64,000 nt of DNA from Chionis minor (Eukaryota > Chordata > Aves > Charadriiformes > Chionididae), in contig VZSF01007676.1 of the NCBI GenBank assembly GCA_013398295.1, forward strand, positions 62,001 through 126,000. The letters run 5' to 3'. The notes beneath the pieces are model-generated. The model was not told the DNA's origin. It was given only the letters and a program-made list of their open reading frames with translations, and ran no database searches. Positions 56,170-64,000 of this stretch are shown here, piece after piece (within the stretch, counting starts at the first letter, position 1; every line of letters starts with the position of its first letter). The position numbers were made by a program, and so were the translations under genes.

Positions 56170-57170
56170 CTGAGAAAAGTGTCATAAGAAACAAGAAAAT
56201 CCAACAGTTTTGAGGAAATAAAAAATTGCACCTTTTTTTTCCTTTTTTTTTCCTTTTTTTCTTTTCGTAAAGCAACAAACTGAGAGAGGAAAGAAAAGCA
56301 GTGGCAGGAGGACAACTTTTCTGTTAGAAACACTGGCAGCTTCACCTTCATCCACATATGGGTGTCAGAAGGAAGCAAACTCTGAGAGCTGAGGATTGTT
56401 ATGATTTTAATGACTAACTCACAACAGTGGAAAGGAGAAGATCCCAGATAACTCTTTCTTGAGCTTGAAGACCAATAGTTGCCCCTCCCAAGGTATCCTC
56501 CTGCCCTATATTCATCTACTCGATGTCCCTTTCATCACGCAGACCTTGTCAGATGATCCTTCACCCAGCACTCAGCCATTTCAGTGGTGGTTTGCAGTCC
56601 AAACACCTCTGAGGACACCAAGGTTGGGTCAGAGTCAGTTTTGTCAGACACAGCATTCGTGTGAGGCTCTGAGGCTTCTCAAAACCTTCCCTGCTGCTCT
56701 GGGATTTACCCCTTCCTTTTCCTCCCCAGAGAGTTTGTTCTCTCAGCCAGAAATTGTTATTAAATCAGACGCTCAAGACATACTAAGCTTTTAAAATTTC
56801 CTCTTCCCGTGGCAGTTCAGCTACTAGAGCAGTTTTAGGATGAGAATGCAAGGCATGTTTGTACAATCTCTGAGACCTCTGGGCCTGATTCTATTCCAAT
56901 AATCACCTTGTGCGATGCCATCAGAGTCACAAGAATGGCACAGGTATAGCCAAGATTATCTCTATTGATCTGTGGCATCACACAGGTGCAGAAACAGCTG
57001 GAGAAGAAACAGATTCATTCCTGGCACCTGCAGCTCCTGAAATTTAATCTCAATTAAGTCCATTTGCAAACAGAAGAGGCTGAGATTGCCCTCACCAAAC
57101 TCTAATCCTACAGTAAGTCATGGCAAGTGTAATTAATAGTATTTAATAGATTCATCAGAATCAAATTTAC

Positions 57171-57214
57171 CCAACCCACCAGTGAAGCAATGAATCAACG
57201 CAAAGACAGTGGGA
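57171..57214 (-). other. Exon 1 of the broken EDC gene
   Basis: Predicted 5' UTR exon ending at donor GTAAAT (57170-57165), weaker than the GTAAGT of the other genes here. The 5' edge is estimated. The intron would be 1,001 nt. Confidence 0.5.
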
Positions 57215-57238
57215 TAGACTTGGGACTCTGAGAGGTCC

Positions 57239-57245
57239 ATATATA
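57239..57245 (-). promoter_or_regulatory. TATA box of the broken EDC gene
   Basis: TATATAT on the minus strand, 68 nt before the donor. The spacing is kept although the last A bases of the usual TATAAAA are lost. Confidence 0.5.
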
Positions 57246-57877
57246 CTGCAGGAGCCCTTCTGGACAGAGAGAAGGGCCTGTGCTACATGGTGTACATTTT
57301 TTTACAGCTCCAGAACTGCCCAGTTTGCAGAAACAGGTGTTTTTTCCTGACCTTTAGGAGAGAAAACTCCCCATTGGTCGGCATTTTCTATTTTAGCAGC
57401 AGAAGGTTCTTCTGTTGGCCACACCTGAAGCACGAAAGCTTGTTATGATTCTGATGTTTTCCAAATGCTCTGCTCTACGGCCCCATGGCTTCAGTCCTGC
57501 CAGAAACAACAACAAAAATAACGCAGGCAGAAAATTCACACCGGAATGGCAAATGTGGGGCTTGAACCTCAGGGACGTTCAAGGTCTTTTCTGAATTCTT
57601 TAAAAGCATAAAGCAACATTAAGCCAAATGCAAGCGGAGCCCCAAGAAGCTCCCTGTTGCACCGGGCACCTCCCTGACCCCGACGCAGCTGACGGTCCAG
57701 CCAGCTGGTACTTTGTCCCCTTCCAAGAGTGTGGGTAAGCCTGAAATGGGGCACCGTGCCCCAGCTGCTCCCTCTTCTCCAGCAGCAGGGCTGCAAAGAT
57801 GAGCATAAAGCGAGGGTGACCCCCAGGCTGCTGTACTTTACAGCTGCACAGCCTGGTGTATGGGCTAGAAAAGGCTG

Positions 57878-58400
57878 ATCCCAGAATGGTCAAGGTTGGC
57901 AGGGACCTCTGGAGATCACCTCATCCAACCCCACTGCCAGAGCAGGGTCACCCCGAGCAGGTGGCACAGGGTCACGTCCAGGTGGGCTGGGAATCTCTCC
58001 AGAGAAGGAGACTCTGCAGCCTCTCTGGGCAGCCTGTGCCAGGGCTCTGCCACCCGCGAAGGAAAGAAGTTCCTCCTTGTGTTCAGACAGAACTTCTGTG
58101 TTCCAGTTTGTGCTCATTACCCCTTGTCCTGTCACTGGGCACCGCTGAAAAAAGCCCAGCCCCATCCTCCTGCCCCAGCCCTTTAATTGTTGATGAGCAT
58201 GGATGAGATCCCCCCTCAACCTTCTCTTCTCCAGGCGGAACAGCCCCAGCTCTCTCAGCCTTTCCCCATCAGAGAGATGCCCCCTCCATGATCATCTCCA
58301 TAGCCCTATGTTGGACTTGTCCGGCTTGTCCTGGGGAGCCCAGAACTGGGCACAGTGCTCCAGCTGTGGCCTCACCAGCAGGGATCTCACTAGGGCAGAT
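57878..58400 (-). mobile_element. CR1 retroposon, about 520 bp
   Basis: On plus: AGAATGGTCAAGGTTGGCAG, GACCTCTGGAGATCACCTCA, CTCTGGGCAGCCTGTGCCAG, CCCTCAACCTTCTCTTCTCC, to CAGCTGTGGCCTCACCAGCA. Same subfamily as the copy in the CQ2 intron. Confidence 0.93.
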
Positions 58401-59635
58401 CTGATGACAGGCTAAACAGCAACAAGTTCGTTCCTGACCTCAAGTGCTTGAATGGAGCAATTGAGAATTAGGCTCTTTGATGTGATGGCTGACTGGAAGG
58501 TGTTCCTGTTGTGCCCAGTGGGTCTTCGGTGAGGCAATCTGTTGTACTCCAGAAGCACGGTAATTCTGCAGAAGCAGTTAGGAATACATTTAGGCAGGGA
58601 ATTAGGGGAGGATTTTCAAGAGGCAGTGCAGGGAGGCTCTGGAAGAGGCTGCCAAATCAGAAGACCCAGAATCAAAATATCTAACAAGCTTTAAGATGGA
58701 GGTTGGTGAATTTATGGAATAGGTTTTGTAACTAGGAGTGCAGTCACAGACTTCACATGGTGATTCAGCTGTGTGCATCTCTTGAGAGTTGTTAAACTAA
58801 TCCATTGATCCAGGTCTAATAGGAAACCCTCTGGGTCCTGGGAAGCTCAGGTGCTGTATTGCGACAAAAGTGAAGAGGAATCACTCCTGGAATAACAGGC
58901 AGGAAAAAAAAAATATTGAAGCATGGATACTTCATATCCAGTACTTGGATACTACAGCATTTGTCCATCCCTGTGGGTGACCAGCTTCTCTTCTGTAACA
59001 TGACTTGACACTCAGTCTCCAGCGCTAGGAGAGCAGATAGAGTCTGCAGGTGCTTTAGTGACTGGACTCCCAGACAGACAAACCGATACTAGGAAATTCA
59101 GTAACAGGTAATTATGTCTTTTGTCTTGTGAGATGAGTCAATCCAGATGTCCACCCTAAAATGATGACAGACACAATAATAAAGAACACGATGGGGTGTT
59201 AATGAAACAGTGTCTAATTAAGCCATCAGGGCGAGCCATGTCTTAGGAGATCCAGTCCAGCAACTTCTGAATCACACCAAGACATGAAATCCAGGAGTGC
59301 AATAGTTTCCTCAGATCATTTTCTCTGTGCACAAAGGTTAGAAGTACTGGAAGGAAAAAAGCAAAGAGCACCCATGCAGACGTGAGGTGAGGATCATCGC
59401 AAGCATTTCACATCCCGAGACGAGGATCTCCACAGTGGTCTTCACTTCTAAAAAAGCTGATCCTTTATTTTGTACTGAAGCAGTACAGCTTCAGAACCCT
59501 TAGAGGTACGGAGACACTCATCTCAATGACAAACCAGATAAAGTAGACTGTTACAGACCTCCATTCAGAGCTGCTAGCATAACAGCTGCATACCTCCTAG
59601 GGCATCTTAGACTTTTGGGGACTTAATTACCTGAT

Positions 59636-59703
59636 CGTAGAATCATGGAATCGTAGAATAGCTTGGGCTGGAAGGGACCTTTAAAGGTTGTCTAGTCTGA
59701 TTT
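59636..59703 (-). mobile_element. CR1 retroposon, 3' end relic
   Basis: On plus: CGTAGAATCATGGAATCGTA, GAATAGCTTGGGCTGGAAGG, GACCTTTAAAGGTTGTCTAG. Only about 68 nt. Confidence 0.85.
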
Positions 59704-60117
59704 GCAAGGCCACTGATGGGCCGAGAGCAGCGCAGGACCTACCCGAGCTGTGTGGGAGCTGGGGTAGCATTTTCTGTCGAGGAAGAAGAATGGGGTCAGG
59801 CCTGTATTATTCTCACTTGTGGTGTTACGGTCCCTGGAATTAGTGGTACAACTTCAGTATCAACTGGGAGCCTAGCCGGGCTCCCCCAGCTGAGAGCTGA
59901 GGAGCTGCTGAGCTCCACGTTCGCTGTAAAGCCACCTTACTCGATGCACGTTTCTCCCATAGTTTCCCAAAAGTCTCAGTGAGGCAGGTTTCACTGCATA
60001 TGGCATTTGCCTCTAAAAATAGTCTTTGTGCAATTCGCATGGAAGGGGAAAGCAATTACACCTCTACTATGGGAAAAACATTCACTCCCTTTCCATGGGC
60101 TGACTTCAGAACCTCTT

Positions 60118-60215
60118 CGATGATAATTACCATCATTTTTCTGCTGAGGTTGCTGACATGGAGGTGAAGTGACCTCCCCGAGCCTCTCCAAACCTGGATC
60201 CAAACCAGCGGTTAA
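60118..60215 (+). repeat. Possible MIR-like SINE relic
   Basis: ATTACCATCATTTTTCTGCT, GAGGTTGCTGACATGGAGGT, GAAGTGACCTCCCCGAGCC and ACCTGGATCCAAACC match the order of MIR core words (GATGAGG..CTGA, AGGTGAAGTGAC, CCC, GGATTCAAACC). More diverged than the 46.7-kb copy. Confidence 0.4.
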
Positions 60216-62165
60216 GGTCAGGATGGCCCCACCTTCTCATCTCCAGACAGGGTTCAGGTCGTCTCCCTTCCAGCTATGGAAAGTGTTTTTCTTTAATCAC
60301 TCGATATTGCAAGTTAAGGCTGGAACTTTGACACCCAAATATTCCAGAAACCTCACTGCTTGCTTAAATAAAAGCAGTGTCTCAACACAGAGCTGTGGCT
60401 GAACAGCCTGTAACAGTCTTTGCCCCAACACTGCTCCCCAGGTGCTACGTGCCCTGCTGCTCTCAGCTGCTCTAATTGACGGGCATAACGAAGGTTACTG
60501 AAGCTCTGACCTGAAGGTGCATATTCACTTGTGAATATTGCACAAATATTCAAATGCAATGTTTGATCTAACGAAATGCACTGTCTGCTTCCAAACCCAG
60601 CTGCTCTGGCCAATTCAGGCCAACAGGTGCAAAGATAAAACCACATTTTCATCAGTCTGAGCTCATTCCCTCTATCTTCCTGCATTGAAGGGCTATGTTC
60701 AAGGAGCGTATCTCAGCAGAAGGGCTATTTTGATAACCACGAAGCATGATGCTGCCTAGAAAGCAGACAGGCAGGTTCTCCACTGCTGGAAAGTGTCCTA
60801 GATCCTGCCTTCAGCGGAGCTGCCACTGCAATTTGCACCAGCAGAGCAACAGGTGAGACCTGAGTCAGGGTGAGGTCTTGGGCTGGGATATTCCCCTCGC
60901 TAGCAAAGGCTGGCGACTAAAACTAAGCATCTTCCAGATTTAGGCGGGGCCCCACCCGCCATGAGGTAAGATGGGAAGTTGCACAGATGAAGTCATGCTA
61001 TAGGAGAAGAAGATGTGGTCTAAAATTCAGGTGTTCCATCCTTCAGTTGCCAAACGATTATTAACAGAGGAAGTTACACCACAGCTAGAAACAGCTTCTT
61101 CCATTTGCAGCCCAGGAATCCCAACCGGTGGCAGATACCAGCTCAGCCTGTTGCAACGATTGCATCTGGAGAGCGTGCTCTGATAAGAGCTCTGGTAAAA
61201 TGGACAAAGATAGTCCCAAGTCAACCAAATATGATGAAATTCACCTCTGTCTGGGACACGTCGTCTCCACTGCTGAAAATAATCCTACCATCAGAAATGA
61301 GGACTGTATGACCTGTATCCTGATAGCTCCCTGAGATTTTGGGGATAATAATCAGCGAGCTATTTTCACTCAATAAATTGATTTACATGGAATAATGCTT
61401 ACATGCACTATTTACACTTACGCGAAACTGTATACGCTACAAGCTCCCTGTATTTCACATGTCAATTGAAACAGCTTTTCAAATGCCATTCTGGAACCTG
61501 AGACCAGTGTCCCAGTTCCATTTGGGTGAGACAAATCTTGGACGCTATTAAAAGGTCCTTTTACTTTTCACATGATACATGGAGATAAACTCAGCTCCCT
61601 CTTCTGTCACATTTAGATAGGTGGGAGCTGCATCCTCTGTACCATGGAAAACAACATGCATTCCAAATTATCTCTTCTGAAATGAAAGAGAATGAAATCT
61701 ATGAAGATCTTCATGGGGAAAAAACCCAACCCATCCATCAAGAGTTTATAGAATCACAAGAAAGTCACTGCAGAGAATTTGTTGATGAAAAGCAGGTGAG
61801 AGAAGTACAGGCCTCCCTGTCTTAAACTACAAATACAGCCTAAGAAGTGGGGGCATTGGCTGACATGAGATGGCTCAAGCATGGGTTGAAGTGGAACCAC
61901 GCTGGTTGACGCCACACCAAAACCCCTGGTCTTGGTGGGGTCTGCAGTGAACGCATTAACCTGAGGGTATGACCTTTATTCACCCTGAAAGTTTTTTGTT
62001 GAATCAGATTTGTCAGGGGATTAAAACGCATTGTGCACAAAAAGCCTCTCTTCACAATGCCTACGTGTGAAACAAGTCTGTGGAGGAAACGCACAACGGC
62101 AGTTGTGAAAGAATGAGCTCATTACCTAGGAGGACTCATTCCCAGAAGGCAGGGCTTTGAAACCA

Positions 62166-62172
62166 TATAAAA
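62166..62172 (+). promoter_or_regulatory. TATA box of a plus-strand EDC-type gene
   Basis: TATAAAA on the plus strand in CCATATAAAAGTTCT, 69 nt before a strong donor, in the same layout as the other genes. Confidence 0.55.
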
Positions 62173-62196
62173 GTTCTCAAATCCCCGTGCTCCACC

Positions 62197-62235
62197 ATCC
62201 ACTTGACTTTGTGCTTCTCCCTGTTGACTGGTTGG
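62197..62235 (+). other. Orphan non-coding exon 1, plus strand
   Basis: Predicted 5' UTR exon: CTTGACTTTGTGCTTCTCCC, then TGTTGACTGGTTG before donor GTAAGT (62236-62241). It resembles the exon 1 of CBP and CQ genes. No EDC-type exon 2 follows before the window ends, so the coding exon is either more than 1.7 kb away or lost. Confidence 0.5.
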
Positions 62236-62241
62236 GTAAGT

Positions 62242-64000
62242 TGGAGAATACTGATGCTTTTTCATGTCGTCTATAATTTTACCGCTTGGCTTAATGTAGG
62301 CAGACTCTTTAAAGAAGTGTTTTATTTGATACCTTTGAGTATGCAAAAGATTCCTGCAAAGAAGAAAAATTGTGGGCATTGGGGTAGGAAAGCAGTCTTG
62401 GAATGACTCTGCAAGGCAAATTTGGGCTGTGTGTAAATCTGAGGATAGTTAAGTGCTAAATTAGATCCCTTCTGAAGCAGAGATTAGATAAAATTACATT
62501 GGTTTAAGTATAACTGATCCTGCCTTCAGGAAGAAGGTGGTCTAACTGACCTCCTAAAGCTCCTTCCAAAGGTATTTTCTGTGATTCTGCTGTTTATAAC
62601 AGGAATATTTTTAAGAATTCAATTTCATTGAAGAAATATTCTGTAAAAGATAGATTTGGGATTATGAGGAGAGGGTACGGAGCAGAAGGCGGAAGAGTAT
62701 TCCTAGTGTGCTCTATCATTCATGCTAACCATGTCAAGAGCAATATATTAATTTGGCTTAAGATTTTATCAGGTCCTTATAAAGAAAATAGCAAGAGACA
62801 AGTGATACTGATCTGGAGGACTCAGGAGGATGTGGAAGAGTAGAATGAATTTGCTTTGAAGATGTGCTGAGAGGGGGAGGCAACATGGGCAAGGAAGAAC
62901 AAACTTGCACCCTCTCGCATGACTTGTGTTGGTGTTAGTCCTGCGTTGAGGAGACTTAAAAATGCCCCTTCCGCTCAACACTTCTGTGATTCCAACATTT
63001 TATTTGTGCCCTTAGTTTGTCCTTAGAAAAACAGCGCCACAGGATTTAGCAAGGGCAAAGCACAGGTCCAGCTGAGCCTGGTGCCCTCCTTCGGCAGCCC
63101 AAAAAAGAGAGGCAGTTTCATAAATTGTTAGGAAATCTCATTTGGCCTGTTGCACGTGGCCTGTTGCCTTGGGAGAAGAAATCCCTCCTGATTATTCTGA
63201 TTCATGCCAGCTACCTGTATTATTAGTGGCCATGACAATCCAGAAACATAGGGACGCGTTACCACTGCTAATTCTTTCCATGGCAGATGGAAGGACTGTA
63301 CCACAGGTAACCTCAGTCTATTACATCATCAATGAAGTCAGAGTGAAACTGGAGCAAGAGGAGTTGGCCTATTGCTACCGTAAAGACTTTTAATAATACA
63401 GAAAGATATCAGCTTACTGGTGAGGTCCACCCTGAGGCCTTTAGCACCTCAGGTTTCTGATGCCAAGTAAAATCTGGGAACCATTTTAAAATGGGGAAAA
63501 CCAAATTAAGTATTTCAGTTTTGTCAATGTAAAATATCCTGTTGGGCCCAGATCTATATTCTTTTATTTTTTGATACACCAAATGTTTTTAAATATTTGT
63601 CTTCAGCATTCTTTTTTTTTATTATTATTATTTTTCCCCCATTTTCTGAAACCGTTATCAAACCAGCAGATCTGTTATTTGCCAGCTCCTCTCATCAATT
63701 TCCCAGAGCAAAAATGCAAGGGAGTTAATACCTTGGGAAGAGCTAAGCAACAGGAGGAAGAGCTCTGAAGTGTAAATCAGCCCAAGTTCAAAGGAGTGGC
63801 TCTACCTCAGTCAGACCTGACAGGGCTGTCCTGCCTTGCAGAACAGAAAGGAGGAACAAGATAAGACAGAGTCAGAGCAGGAGCTGAAAGGCAGGATGAA
63901 AAAGAAAGAGCAAATCACAATTCTTTCTGAGGCAACCTGCCTTGGGAAACCAAGGGCAAACTAAGAGAACTTTACTCTTGCAGCTGAGTCATGTTTCTTA
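62242..64000. other. Right flank, intronic or intergenic
   Basis: No recognised coding exon. Short plus-strand frames (62628-62843 and 63142-63393) lack Cys/Gln/Gly/Pro bias and any CBP core. An AATAAA on the minus strand at 62999-63004 has no gene attached. Confidence 0.4.
62536..62590 (+). mobile_element. CR1 retroposon, 3' end relic
   Basis: GGTGGTCTAACTGACCTCCT, CCTTCCAAAGGTATTTTCTG, TGATTCTG: about 55 nt of a CR1 3' end in plus orientation. Confidence 0.7.

Larger units (their letters stand above)
57246..62165. other. Spacer without a recognised gene
   Basis: Contains two CR1 pieces and a MIR-like relic. The segment 58.44-58.76 kb (GGGAATTAGGGGAGGATTTT, GGGAGGCTCTGGAAGAGGCT) looks like another old LINE 3' part, not firmly identified. 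No EDC-type frame seen on either strand. Confidence 0.4.

Overview
The window is bird genomic DNA. It holds at least seventeen CR1 retroposon pieces of the avian kind (terminal repeats resembling ATTCTATG; phrases such as GGTTGGAAAAGACCTTCAAG) and a dense set of small genes built like sauropsid epidermal differentiation complex (EDC) genes: a TATA box, a non-coding exon 1 of about 30-45 nt, one intron, and the whole protein in exon 2. I cannot name the species.

The left half (3-25 kb) is a cluster of corneous beta-proteins (CBPs, 'beta-keratins'). Each has the family core (SR-hydrophobic-PPPVVVTFPGPI...PQE..VG). I call them CBP1 (3.3 kb, minus), CBP2 (10.0 kb, minus), CBP3 (13.9 kb, plus), CBP4 (17.2 kb, minus), CBP5 (20.5 kb, plus) and CBP6 (24.4 kb, minus). 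CBP2/CBP3 and CBP4/CBP5 are head-to-head inverted pairs. CBP2-6 have Gly/Ser-rich tails; CBP1 has a Cys-Pro/Gln tetrapeptide tail. A stretch of about 8.5 kb (25.8-34.3 kb) has no recognisable gene. CBP7 (34.5 kb, minus) follows; it is a paralog of CBP1 with an acidic tail.

The right half has two Cys/Gln-rich EDC-type proteins that share a C-terminal signature, CQ1 (41.3 kb, minus, 324 aa) and CQ2 (48.5 kb, minus, 426 aa with about 10-residue repeats). Next comes a broken EDC gene (56.1 kb, minus) whose expected start ATG is ATA, and at 62.2 kb (plus) a TATA box and exon 1 whose coding exon is not visible here and may lie past the end. A 29-bp minisatellite (53.7-54.2 kb) and two old MIR-like SINE relics lie between genes.

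Inferred biology: all these proteins are probably made in cornifying keratinocytes, where the CBP core forms filaments and the Cys/Gln/Gly-rich tails allow disulfide and transglutaminase cross-linking. Main points of interest: near-identity of CBP2 and CBP3 limited to exon 2 (gene conversion in inverted orientation); tail swaps on a constant CBP core; a paired CQ family; an EDC gene that lost its start codon; and a repeated GTAATTAC promoter module.
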